A DNA stretch of 64,000 nucleotides from Acuticoccus sediminis (GTDB lineage Bacteria; Pseudomonadota; Alphaproteobacteria; Rhizobiales; Amorphaceae): contig NZ_QHHQ01000006.1 in assembly GCF_003258595.1 (NCBI RefSeq), positions 62,001 through 126,000 of the forward strand, in the 5' to 3' direction. The translations under genes were made by a program, and so were the position numbers. This document shows, one piece after another, positions 41,589 to 50,672 of the stretch (positions within the stretch are counted from its first letter, which is position 1; every line of letters begins with the position of its first letter). The notes under the pieces were generated by a model. That model saw only the letters and a program-made list of their open reading frames with translations, was not told where the DNA came from and made no database searches.

Positions 41589-42757
41589 CAGCGAGTGCGT
41601 GCCCTGCCTGCGGGTCGCAACGGCTCCATACGATCTACGAGTTGGAGTCGATTCCGGTCCAAAGCTGCATCCTGGTGCCGACGGAAGAGGAGGCGCTCAA
41701 CTTCCCGCGCGGGGATATCACGCTGAGCTTCTGTTCGTCGTGCGGCTTCATCTTCAACTCGGTCTTTGACGTCGACAATGTCGACTACGCGGCCGCGACC
41801 GAAGAGAGCCAGCACTTCTCGGGAACGTTCAACCGCTTCGCGGAGCGGTTGATCAGCGATATCGCCCATCGCTACGACCTGTCGGGTCGCACGACGCTGG
41901 AGATCGGCTGTGGCAAGGGGGACTTCCTGAAGGCCCTCGTCGCCACCACCGGCACCTACGGCATCGGCGTGGACCCGGGGTTCATCCCCGAGCGGTTGGC
42001 CACCAACGGCAGCAACAACATCAAGTTCATGCGTGAGTACTTCAAGTCGGATCGGATCGAGTTCGACCCCGACTTCGTCGTCTGCCGCCATACGCTCGAG
42101 CATATTCCGGCGGTGTGGGACTTCGTGTCCGACATCGACCGGACGCTGAAGAACCAGCCGCGCGCGGTCTTCTTCGAGACGCCGGACACGCGTCGGCTCC
42201 TCGTCCAGGGCGCGTTCTGGGACATCTACTACGAGCACTGCTCGTACTTCACGCTCGGCTCGCACGCCCGCCTGTTCCGGCGCGCCGGCATGAACGTCAC
42301 CGACCTCTATCTGGAGTACGGCGGCCAGTACATCGTCCAGTATGCGATGAGCCATGCGACCGGCCCGCAGCTGCGCCAGGAATGCGATCTCGACGAGGTG
42401 AGGCACCTCGTGCGCGAGTTTCCGAAGCGCGTCGCGGACAGCCGCGACTACTGGACGAAGTTCGTGCGTGACCGGGCCGCGGTCGGCAAGCGCGTGGTGC
42501 TGTGGGGCGGCGGCTCGAAGGCGACGTCGTTCATCACCAGCAATCGCCTGGAGGACGATATCGCCGACGTGGTCGACATCAACCCCTTCAAGCAAGGCAA
42601 GTTCATCCCGGGGACGGCGCGCCAGGTGCACGCCCCCGAGGCGCTCTGCGACCGTCCGCCCGACACCGTCATCGCCATGAACGCGATGTACGCGAAGGAG
42701 ATCGCGGACCACCTCGCTCAACTCGGAATGAAGCCGGAACTGGTGGCGTTGCCATGA
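41585..42757 (+). CDS. Sugar C-methyltransferase-family protein (second of three)
   Basis: 390 aa. N-terminal zinc ribbon (CPACGS ... FCSSCGFIFN), class-I SAM domain with TLEIGCGKGDFL, HTLEHI, YYEHCSYFT, and a C-terminal nucleotide-fold domain (VVLWGGGSKATSFITSN, VDINPFKQGKFIPG). It has the same three-part plan as the methyltransferase half of the preceding fusion. A PTE-like QxxxEYGGQY stretch replaces the HGGSLR active-site loop of the fusion, so the substrate or reaction may differ. Overlaps both neighbours by four bases. Confidence 0.88.
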   Translation: MTASACPACGSQRLHTIYELESIPVQSCILVPTEEEALNFPRGDITLSFCSSCGFIFNSVFDVDNVDYAAATEESQHFSGTFNRFAERLISDIAHRYDLSGRTTLEIGCGKGDFLKALVATTGTYGIGVDPGFIPERLATNGSNNIKFMREYFKSDRIEFDPDFVVCRHTLEHIPAVWDFVSDIDRTLKNQPRAVFFETPDTRRLLVQGAFWDIYYEHCSYFTLGSHARLFRRAGMNVTDLYLEYGGQYIVQYAMSHATGPQLRQECDLDEVRHLVREFPKRVADSRDYWTKFVRDRAAVGKRVVLWGGGSKATSFITSNRLEDDIADVVDINPFKQGKFIPGTARQVHAPEALCDRPPDTVIAMNAMYAKEIADHLAQLGMKPELVALP

Positions 42758-43944
42758 CACACTGCCCATGCTGTCAATCCAGCGACTTCGAGCCCGTGGT
42801 GTCGCTGCCGAACATGCCGGTGGTGATCAACGCGCTGTCGGACGACGCGGCCTCCGCCCGCGCCGTTCCGCGCGGCGATGTGGAGCTCGTCGTCTGCCGC
42901 TCCTGTGGCCTCGTCTACAACGCGGTGTTCGACGACGCGCGCATGGCCTACGTCCCGGACTACGAGAACGCCCTGCATCACTCGCCGAGCTTCAAGGTGT
43001 TCGCGGACGGGCTCGTCAGTGACCTCGTCCAGGCGCACGACCTCTACGGCAAGCGTGTCGTCGAGGTCGGCTGCGGCGACGGCTTCGTGCTGTCGCGCTT
43101 CCTGGACGCCGGGGTCGGGGAGGCGATCGGCTTCGACCCCTCGATGGAGGGGCGCGACAGCCCCTTCGCCCGGCCCAACATGCGCATCGTTCCGCACTAC
43201 TTCAGCACGGACGAGGTCGACGGGCCGATCGACGCGGTCGTCTGCCGTCACGTGCTGGAGCACCTGGCGGAGCCCCGCAAGCTCCTGAGCGACTTGCGCC
43301 GGCAGATCGGCGACCGCGACATGGTCGTCTACATCGAGGTTCCGAACGCGGAGTGGATGCTGCAGACCGTCTCGGTCTGGGACGTCATCTATGAGCACGT
43401 CAGCTACTGGACGCAGCCTGCGATCGAGATGCTCCTGCGCCGGACCGGCTTCCAGCCGTACCGCATCCGTCAGGGCTACAGCGGCCAGTTCATCATGGTC
43501 GAGGCGCGCCCGGCGGACGTCGACCCCGACTATGTCTCGAACGGGGTCGACGAGGCCCTGCGGCGGGCACGGTCCTTCGGGTCCGAGGCGGCTCTCCGGA
43601 TCGCCGACTGGCGGACCCGGCTCAAGGACCGCTGCGGCCGGGCCGTCCTGTGGGGCGCTGGCAGCAAGGGTGTCACCTTTGCCAACGCCCTTGGCGACTG
43701 CGGCGGCGTGGTCGCGATGGTGGATCTCAACCCCCGCAAGCACGGTCGCTGTGCGTCGGGTGCCGCCATCCCGATCGTCCATCCCGACAAGCTGTCCGAG
43801 ATCCAGCCCGATCTGGTCCTGGTCTCGAACGGCCTCTACGAGGCCGAGATCCGCGATCGTCTCGCGTCGCTCGGCCTCGCGCCCGAACTCTGGGTGATCA
43901 CCGGCAATCCCGGGCCGGCGCAGGGTTCAGTCGGGCGGGCGTGA
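42754..43944 (+). CDS. Sugar C-methyltransferase-family protein (third of three)
   Basis: 396 aa with the same plan: zinc site (CPCCQSS ... CRSCGLVYN), SAM loop VVEVGCGDGFVL, HVLEHLAEP, YEHVSYWT, and a C-terminal VLWGAGSKGVTFANALG / VDLNPRKHGR domain. It resembles its upstream neighbour more than the fusion (shared ExxQxxY-type loop QGYSGQF), suggesting tandem duplication. ATG 42754 overlaps the previous stop; the in-frame codons before it lie in the neighbour. Last gene of the co-polymerase operon, convergent with the beta-helix gene 17 bases away. Confidence 0.88.
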   Translation: MTHCPCCQSSDFEPVVSLPNMPVVINALSDDAASARAVPRGDVELVVCRSCGLVYNAVFDDARMAYVPDYENALHHSPSFKVFADGLVSDLVQAHDLYGKRVVEVGCGDGFVLSRFLDAGVGEAIGFDPSMEGRDSPFARPNMRIVPHYFSTDEVDGPIDAVVCRHVLEHLAEPRKLLSDLRRQIGDRDMVVYIEVPNAEWMLQTVSVWDVIYEHVSYWTQPAIEMLLRRTGFQPYRIRQGYSGQFIMVEARPADVDPDYVSNGVDEALRRARSFGSEAALRIADWRTRLKDRCGRAVLWGAGSKGVTFANALGDCGGVVAMVDLNPRKHGRCASGAAIPIVHPDKLSEIQPDLVLVSNGLYEAEIRDRLASLGLAPELWVITGNPGPAQGSVGRA

Positions 43945-43961
43945 AGGAAGGATCGAGGAGG

Positions 43962-46900
43962 TCAGGCGATGCCGTCGAAGTCCGTTCCCGAGGACATGAC
44001 GGCATCCGCGTGGGTGAGGGTATCGAGTTCGCTGGGGTCCCAGGCGCCCTCGAAGATCCTCACATCCTCGATCTGTCCGTCGAAGATGTAGCTGAACGAG
44101 TCGTCGCCCGGATCGCTCGACCAGCCCAGTGCACCGACCTGAAGAGCCTCGGTGTTGGTAAGCCAGTCGGCGTCGATCTTCGCCGACCCGAACGACGTCC
44201 CATTGAGGAAGGCCGAAGCGGTAGTCCCATCGTGTGTCACGACCAGCTCATAGGTTTCGCCGGCGGTGATGTTCGATGCCGTGAGCGTCTTCGAGGCGCT
44301 CTCGCTCTGGAACCGCACCTTCAGCGCGCCGCTCTCGATGTAGGCGGACACGTGCCCGCCGTCACCGAAGCCGCTGGCGTCCTTGGAGATGATCCCGCGG
44401 CGGCCCGACACACGATCGGCCGTGAAGTCGAGGGCGATCGTGTAGGCGTCGACCTCGAGCGCCTGGTCATGCTCGACGACGGCGACGTCGGCCCGGCGGG
44501 ACACGTCGATCGGACCGGCGTTGAGGTAGAGGAGGGACGCCGGCAGCGGGTCCGCCTCGCCACCGGAGCCGGAGGTGATCATCGCGTTGCTGATCGTCCC
44601 GTCGAACGGCTGACCGAAGGATGCGCTGCCGGGGTTGCTGGCCCAGCCCTGTCCGCCGATCTGCAGGTACTCGGTGTTGTTCATCCAGCTTGCGTCGATG
44701 TTGGCGGAGCCGACGAGCGAGTCGTTGACTTCCAGCGACGCGGTGCCGTCGGCGTAGGCGGCGACGACGTCGTAGTCCTGCCCGGCCTTGATGTCGGCGA
44801 CGGAGAACGTGTGCTCGCTCGAGTCGCTCTGGAAGCGGACGAAGAGCGTGTCGTTCTTGACGTACGAGGTGAAGTGACCGCCGTCGCCGAAGCCGGTGGC
44901 GTCCTTCGAGACCAGGCCCATCGTCGAATCGACGCTGTCGGCGTTGAAGGTGAACGAGATCGTGTAGTCGTCGACTTCCAGCGACGGGTCATGCTCGACG
45001 ACCATGACGTCCTGCTTGCTGTCGATCTCGAGGTCGCCTCGATGCTCGAACAGGACCTCGCCACCGCTGTCTCCACCGCCGCTGCCACCGTCCGTCGGAG
45101 CAGCGCCGACGGTCACGTTGACCGTGGCCGTGTCGGTTCCGCCGTTGCCGTCGGACACCTTGTAGGTGAACGAGTCGCTGCCGGAGAAGCCGCTGTCCGG
45201 GGTGTAGGCCCAGAGGCCGTCGCCGACGGTGACGCTTCCGTTGGTCGGGCCCTTGGCGAGAACGCCGGTCAGCTTGTCCCCGTCCGGATCGCTGTCGTTG
45301 GCGAGCGGGTCGAAGGTGACGGACTCGCCGTATCCGGTGGAGACGGAGTCGTTGACGGCGTTCGGGGCGCCGTTGCTCGGCGTCGTCACCGGCGGCTCGG
45401 CGACGGACACCCTGACCGTGGCCGTGTCGGTTCCGCCGTTGCCGTCGGACACCTTGTAGGTGAACGAGTCGTTGCCGGAAAAGCCGCTGTCCGGGGTGTA
45501 GGTCCAGAGCCCGTCGCCCACGACGACGGTGCCGTGGCCCGGCCCGTTGGCGAGCGCGGCCGACAGGGGGTCCCCGTCCGGGTCGCTGTCGTTGGTCAGC
45601 GGGTCGAAGCTGACGCTCTGGTCGAAGTCGGTGGTGATCGAGTCGTTCACCGCGACCGGAGCGCCGTTGGTGTCGACCGGATCGGTGCCGTCGACGAGTT
45701 CGGTGATGCGGTCGAACGCGCCCTTGGTCTCGGCGCCGGAGCCGTCGACGATGGCGAAGTCGTCGAGCGTGGCGCCCGAGCCGGCCGTGGCGTTTACATA
45801 GTATTTATTGTAGTAGTTCGCCGCGCTCGGGTCGGTGTACTGAAGCACGACGTTGCCGGTGACCGTGCCGCCGCCGTCGGAGTTCGATACGCGGTCGACG
45901 ACGTTGTTCGTCACCAGGAAGTCGCCCGCGACGCTGACGACGCGGATCTCGGCCGAGCCCCACTTCGAGATGTCGGGCGGCGACAGGACCGTGTTCTCGC
46001 GGATCTCGATGTTGCCGCCGGTGCCGCTGGCGCTCTCGACGTAGATGCCGTTGACGGTGTTCGTGTAGATGAGGTTCTGCTCGACCACGACGTCGGTGAA
46101 CGTGCCGTCCTTCAGGAAGATGCCCTGATAGACGTGGTCGCCGAGATCGCTCGTGCTGGAATCGCCCGGCAGCAGGACGTTGCCGCGGATCACCAGCCCC
46201 GTGCCGTCGCCCTGGAACTGGATGAAGTCGACGTGGTCGTCGCTGTTCGGGTGGACCGAGACGGCGCCGGTGTTGTTCTCGATCACGCCGTTGACGATGC
46301 CGCCGAACTTGAAGTTGTCGACGCCGATGTCGTTGACGACGTTGCCGCTGACGGTCAGGCCGGTGGTGTTGAAGAACACCGCGCCGTGGCCCGAGTCGTG
46401 GATGTAGTTGTTCGAGACGTTGATGTTGCGGGAGCCGCCGTTGACCTCGATGCCGTAGCCCTCGGAGAACCGCTCCTCGGTGACCGTGTAGACGTCGTCG
46501 ACGGTGCCGTTCACCTCCGAGTTCACGAAATCGATGTTCGTGCTGCCGAGGATGTTGACGAAGCCCTGGCTGACCGTGCCGTCGCTGTCGCTGTCGACGT
46601 GGACGTTGTCGATCCGGATGTTCTGGCTGTTGACGATGTCGAGGGTGTTGAAGGTCGCGCCGGCATCGCCGTTGGCGGACTTCAGCGTGACGGTCGAGGA
46701 GAACTTCAGGTTCTCGAGGTCGACGTCGCCGTAGTTGCCGTTGGCGAGCAGGATCGTCTCGCCGCCGGTGGCGTTGGCGAGGGCGGCCTTCAGCTGCGCG
46801 GCGTTGCTGACGGTGACGTCACCGGCCGGGTCGGTCGGAGTCGTCGGGTCCGTCGGCTCGGACGGCGCGGTAACGGTCACCTTCACCGTTGCCGTGTCGG

Positions 46901-48257
46901 TCAAGTCGCCGTCCGTCACACGGTAGGTCAGCGTCTCGGTGCCGGAGAAACCGGAGTCGGGCGTGTAGAGGATGCTGCCGTTCGACTGCACCACGGCCTG
47001 ACCGTTGGAGGCGCCCGAAACGCCGGTCACGCTGAGCGTGTCGCCGTCGGGATCGGAGTCGTTGGCGAGAACGTCGATCAGGACGGGGTCGCCCGTGCTG
47101 CTGGCGGTGTCGTTGGAGGCCTCGGGGGCGCTGTTCGAGGGCGCCGGCGCGGCGGTCTCGTCGAGCAGTTCGGCGAGGCGGCCGGTTGCGCCCATGCCGG
47201 ATCCGAAGTCAACCGACGAGCCCTCGACGGGCCGCAGGTCCTCGATCGTCATGCCGAGGCCCTTGGTGGCGTTCGTGTAGAAGTCGTCGTAGTAGCCGAC
47301 GCCATCCGGATCCGTGTGCTGGATCACGTAGTTGGAGCCGCTGACCGAGGCCTGGTTGGCGCTGCTCGAGGTGACGTTGTTGTAGACGCTCGCGCCGGAC
47401 GGGGCCGTGATGGCGCTCGCCTTGGACGAGCCCTCGTCGGCGAGCGTCGCGCCCGGCAGGCTGATCAGCGTGTTGTTGTGGATCGTCACGTTGTTGCCTT
47501 CGCGCACGAAGATGCCGCGAAGCAGGTCGTTGACGATGATGTTCTGCTCGATCAGGACGTTGTTGTAGACCGCGTCGTCGAGGAAGATGCCCTGGACCGT
47601 CCCGTCCAGCGCCGGCATCAGCACGTTGCCGCGAATGACAATGTCCGAGGACGTGCCGGAAAACTGGATGAAGTCCTGATGGTCACCGTCAGCGCCGTGG
47701 TAACGGGTCGCGCCGGTGTTGTTTTCGATCAGGACATCCGTCACGCCGGCGAACTTGAAGCTGTCCGTCCGGATGTCTTCGATGGTGTTGCCCTCGACGA
47801 CCAGGTGGTCGCTGCCGAGGAAGACTGCGCCGTCGGCGATGTCGTGGATGAAGTTGTTCTTGACGGTGACGTTGCTGGAGTCCGTGACAGAGACACCCCG
47901 GCCGCCGTCGAAATTCTGATCGACGGGTCCATGGAGTTCGCTGTTCTGAACCGTGATGTTCTTGCTGCCCTCGGTGATCGAAACCAGTCCGACCGGAGAG
48001 TTGAACGTGGGATTACTCGGATAGGAAACCTTTACGCTGTCGAACGTGATGTTTTCCGATCCCGCGATATCAATTCTCGTGAATTGGGCGGGGTTGGATG
48101 CATCCTGCGACGTGATCGTGATGTTCGAGCTGTAGTGCTTGTCGGTGATCTCCAAGGTGCCGTAGGTGCCCGGCGCCAAAAGGATGGTATCGCCGCCTGA
48201 AGCTGTATTGAGCGCCGCTTGGAGCTCGGAAGAGGACGAGACTGTCTTGGTTACCAT
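43962..48257 (-). CDS. Large secreted repeat protein: two beta-helices, three cadherin-like domains, two LamG domains
   Basis: 1,431 aa, no signal peptide. Beta-helix 1 spans roughly residues 1-340 (ELQAALNTASGGDTILLAPG), cadherin-like 1 about 377-470, and beta-helix 2 about 478-850 (QLKAALANATGGETILLANG). Cadherin-like 2 and 3 span about 866-955 and 961-1055 (LANDSDPDGD, YTPDSGFSGSDSFTYKVSDG), and LamG-like 1 and 2 about 1069-1240 and 1242-1420 (KDATGFGDGGHFTSYVK, KDASGFGDGGHVSAYIE). The whole plan is an internal duplication. Lack of a signal peptide, high Asp/Gly content and no cysteine fit type I secretion. The beta-helices resemble polysaccharide lyase/epimerase folds, so it may modify or bind the polymer made nearby. 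Confidence 0.88.
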   Translation of the reverse strand: MVTKTVSSSSELQAALNTASGGDTILLAPGTYGTLEITDKHYSSNITITSQDASNPAQFTRIDIAGSENITFDSVKVSYPSNPTFNSPVGLVSITEGSKNITVQNSELHGPVDQNFDGGRGVSVTDSSNVTVKNNFIHDIADGAVFLGSDHLVVEGNTIEDIRTDSFKFAGVTDVLIENNTGATRYHGADGDHQDFIQFSGTSSDIVIRGNVLMPALDGTVQGIFLDDAVYNNVLIEQNIIVNDLLRGIFVREGNNVTIHNNTLISLPGATLADEGSSKASAITAPSGASVYNNVTSSSANQASVSGSNYVIQHTDPDGVGYYDDFYTNATKGLGMTIEDLRPVEGSSVDFGSGMGATGRLAELLDETAAPAPSNSAPEASNDTASSTGDPVLIDVLANDSDPDGDTLSVTGVSGASNGQAVVQSNGSILYTPDSGFSGTETLTYRVTDGDLTDTATVKVTVTAPSEPTDPTTPTDPAGDVTVSNAAQLKAALANATGGETILLANGNYGDVDLENLKFSSTVTLKSANGDAGATFNTLDIVNSQNIRIDNVHVDSDSDGTVSQGFVNILGSTNIDFVNSEVNGTVDDVYTVTEERFSEGYGIEVNGGSRNINVSNNYIHDSGHGAVFFNTTGLTVSGNVVNDIGVDNFKFGGIVNGVIENNTGAVSVHPNSDDHVDFIQFQGDGTGLVIRGNVLLPGDSSTSDLGDHVYQGIFLKDGTFTDVVVEQNLIYTNTVNGIYVESASGTGGNIEIRENTVLSPPDISKWGSAEIRVVSVAGDFLVTNNVVDRVSNSDGGGTVTGNVVLQYTDPSAANYYNKYYVNATAGSGATLDDFAIVDGSGAETKGAFDRITELVDGTDPVDTNGAPVAVNDSITTDFDQSVSFDPLTNDSDPDGDPLSAALANGPGHGTVVVGDGLWTYTPDSGFSGNDSFTYKVSDGNGGTDTATVRVSVAEPPVTTPSNGAPNAVNDSVSTGYGESVTFDPLANDSDPDGDKLTGVLAKGPTNGSVTVGDGLWAYTPDSGFSGSDSFTYKVSDGNGGTDTATVNVTVGAAPTDGGSGGGDSGGEVLFEHRGDLEIDSKQDVMVVEHDPSLEVDDYTISFTFNADSVDSTMGLVSKDATGFGDGGHFTSYVKNDTLFVRFQSDSSEHTFSVADIKAGQDYDVVAAYADGTASLEVNDSLVGSANIDASWMNNTEYLQIGGQGWASNPGSASFGQPFDGTISNAMITSGSGGEADPLPASLLYLNAGPIDVSRRADVAVVEHDQALEVDAYTIALDFTADRVSGRRGIISKDASGFGDGGHVSAYIESGALKVRFQSESASKTLTASNITAGETYELVVTHDGTTASAFLNGTSFGSAKIDADWLTNTEALQVGALGWSSDPGDDSFSYIFDGQIEDVRIFEGAWDPSELDTLTHADAVMSSGTDFDGIA
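45121..45524 (-). repeat. Near-identical direct repeat of 110 bases, period 294
   Basis: Bases 45121 to about 45230 recur at 45415 to about 45524 with only a handful of mismatches; the first 57 bases are identical. They code for the end of cadherin-like domains 2 and 3 of the secreted protein. The identity at silent positions shows recent duplication or gene conversion. Recombination between copies would remove exactly 98 codons in frame. Confidence 0.85.
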
Positions 48258-49089
48258 TCTACTGTTCCAGATTGACGTTCCATTGGGATTAGTCGCGGGC
48301 AGTCATTCGAATTTGCGGCGCTCAAGAGCGCGGCCAGCAAACAGGAACGAACTTGTAGTTGTGGGCCGGACGAATTGCAACCAAAGGAACGATATGAGGC
48401 GGGAGCACAGGGCGTCCTGACCGTCGTGTCCAGGTCTGGGACTGCTCATATGCGCGGAGACAAGGCGGGAGAGAAATAGGAGGGCGTCTGAACGGAGTCC
48501 GGGTCCGAAATGATTTTACGCATCGCCTTGGAAAAGCAGCGCTCGAGGATGGTCCATTGCGTTTCTCCATTGGGACAGGGGTCGCCTGCGATCACCTCGA
48601 CCGCGCTTCTCCCAGTGAGTTGGGGCGAAAAATCGACGGAACTTAGGATTATCATGGTCATACAGCGGATTTTCGGTTGGGGACCTTCGAAAAGCAGTTC
48701 TGAGAGTTAATTAGTCATACGAATCATTCCGGCATGCGGGACAAATACTTAGCCACACACAGGCCCCCAAGGATTCACGTCTCATCCAGGCAGGGGAGCG
48801 ACCGACGGTCGCTCGTCCGCCGAGCGTGGTTCGCAAGGGACGGGGAGGTGGGTGGATCACGCGATCGCGCAAGCGCGCCAATTCCGGTGCTGAAACCGCG
48901 AACCGCTTGTTTTTAAAGGCTGGCAGATGGCCGCCGCCACAGCGCGGCGATCCCATCTGCCGGGAATTGCAACGTCGGAGGTGACGGCGGTTGGCAACCG
49001 GCGCAACGGATCCTCGAAGGATCCACTCGCGCTCTGGTTGTGACAAGATGCCGCTCCTCGGACATCGACCGAACGAGAGACGGGCGAGT
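48258..49089. other. Intergenic control region between divergent secreted-protein and polymerase genes
   Basis: 832 bases. It must carry both divergent promoters; GGAACAG lies just before the minus-strand ATG. A mildly AT-rich patch covers 48600-48740. A minus-strand frame of 71 codons (48446-48661) and several others lack a ribosome site and a recognisable family. No dyad, repeat or RNA element stands out. Confidence 0.55.
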
Positions 49090-50481
49090 ATGTCGACTAC
49101 GATCACGGCTCAGGCGAGGCCCGCGCGCCAGGATGCGCAAGCTGCATCCCGGCCCGGCAATCACATCGTCATTGTTCTGTTCATGCTGTCGCTGACGATC
49201 CCGCCGGAGGTGTGGGTCGAGCTCGGCCCGATTCGCCTGCCGGTCTACCGGATCCTCCTCGTCGTGATGGCCTTCCCCTGCCTCATCTCGCTCCTGCGCG
49301 GGCGCCAGGGCGGTCTCAACCTCGCGGACTTCCTGGTCTTCGGGTTCGCGCTGTGGGCCGCCATCGCGCTGCTGGTCAACCACGGGGTCAGCTGGTGGCA
49401 GTTCATCGGCCTGACGACCGTGGAAACGGTCGTGCCGTACCTGATTGCGCGCACCTACATCCAGACCGCCCAGCAGTTCGAAGCATTTGTTAAATTATAC
49501 TTCATCATTGTCCTTGCGATCCTGCCCTTCGCGCTGATCGAAACGCTGACGGGCCACCACATCCTGCGGGAGATCGCGGGGCAGATCTTTGGGCGGTTCA
49601 CCGCGTTCGAGGGCCGCCCGGCCCGGCTCGGTCTCGAGCGGGCGTACGGTCCGTTCGAGCATCCCATCCACTACGGCCTGTTCTGCGCGACGCTCGTCGG
49701 GATGCTCGTCTCGATGCAGAAGACCAGGTTCGCCGCCCTGTGGCGCTACGCCGTGATGGGCGTCGCGATCTTCTGCTCGCTCTCCTCCGGGCCGCTCCTG
49801 CTCTTCATGGTGCAGACGCAGCTGAAGATCTACGACGTCCTGACGCGCGGGCTGAAGTATCGGTGGCGCATTCTCTCCGGCCTGGTGCTGGCGCTGTACT
49901 TCATCGTCGATTCGATGACGAACCGGACACCGTTCCACGTGATCGTGACGTACATGACGCTGCGCATGGAGAGCGCCTACAACCGCATCCACATCTTCGA
50001 TTTCGGCATGGCGTCGGTCGAGAAATACCCGATCTTCGGGATCGGCCTCAACGAGTGGGAGCGCCCGCCGTGGATGAGCTCCTCCGTCGACAACTTCTGG
50101 CTCGTGATCGCCATGCGGTACGGCGTGCCGGCGTTCATCCTCTTCGTCCTCGCTCTCACCGTGATCTTCGTGCGCCTCTCCCGGGCACGGCTGCAGCCGG
50201 AGCAGGAACGCTTCCGGATCGGCTGGTCGATCAGCATGGTCGGCATGATCTTCGCCGGCGCCACGGTGCACTTCTGGACCGAGCTCTACGCCCTCTTCAT
50301 GTTCATGGTCGGCGCCTCGTACTGGATGGTCGTCCAGAGCCGGCGGGCCCAGGCGGCCGACCCCGCGCAGGACGACGCGGCCGAGACCGCGGCTTCCGGG
50401 AGCTGGGGCTCGAGAGCGCCCCGCGCCGGCCGCTGGCGCGCTGGTCCCGTGAACCTCGGCGGCGTGGTGCCGGCCGAATAG
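49090..50481 (+). CDS. O-antigen ligase / Wzy-like polysaccharide polymerase
   Basis: 463 aa integral membrane protein with about 10-12 predicted helices (IVIVLFMLSLTI, YRILLVVMAFPCLISLL, FIIVLAILPFALIETL, FILFVLALTVIFV and others). The O-antigen-ligase motif region (FGMASVEKYPIFGIGLNEWE, residues about 297-316, then SSVDNFWLVIAMRYGVPAFI) resembles Wzy_C/ExoQ proteins. A low-complexity Ala/Arg tail follows residue 410. Likely polymerises the repeat unit in the periplasm. ATG 49090 is preferred to an upstream in-frame start at 48991 because it gives a short cytosolic N-terminus. Confidence 0.85.
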   Translation: MSTTITAQARPARQDAQAASRPGNHIVIVLFMLSLTIPPEVWVELGPIRLPVYRILLVVMAFPCLISLLRGRQGGLNLADFLVFGFALWAAIALLVNHGVSWWQFIGLTTVETVVPYLIARTYIQTAQQFEAFVKLYFIIVLAILPFALIETLTGHHILREIAGQIFGRFTAFEGRPARLGLERAYGPFEHPIHYGLFCATLVGMLVSMQKTRFAALWRYAVMGVAIFCSLSSGPLLLFMVQTQLKIYDVLTRGLKYRWRILSGLVLALYFIVDSMTNRTPFHVIVTYMTLRMESAYNRIHIFDFGMASVEKYPIFGIGLNEWERPPWMSSSVDNFWLVIAMRYGVPAFILFVLALTVIFVRLSRARLQPEQERFRIGWSISMVGMIFAGATVHFWTELYALFMFMVGASYWMVVQSRRAQAADPAQDDAAETAASGSWGSRAPRAGRWRAGPVNLGGVVPAE

Positions 50482-50672
50482 GCCGCGCCGAATCACCCGC
50501 GCCAAGCGCCGCGGACCCTGGCCGCGCCACCGGCTGATGGCGCTTCGTCTCCCGTTCGTCCGGTTGCGATGCCAAAGTCGTGAGTATAAAAGTGATGTTG
50601 GCCGGTACGAAAAGCAGTATTCACCGTGCGCCGAGAGGGTTTCCTCGGCAGACTATAACATAAGGTTCCCTC

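Noticed and set aside
43650-48200. Plus-strand open frame of 1,516 codons
   Set aside because: It is the antisense of the 1,431-aa repeat protein, whose minus-strand reading has clear beta-helix, cadherin and LamG motifs; the plus reading is Val/Asp/Arg-rich with none.
31782-48601. The 12-mer GGTCGCCTGCGA in three intergenic regions (31782, 35412, 48590)
   Set aside because: All copies are non-coding, which is curious, but the element is short, GC-rich, not palindromic and differently placed relative to genes, so chance is likely.
48446-48661. Minus-strand ORF of 71 codons in the control region before the polymerase
   Set aside because: No ribosome site, no recognised family and mixed codon use. 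It might be a remnant, but I cannot support it.
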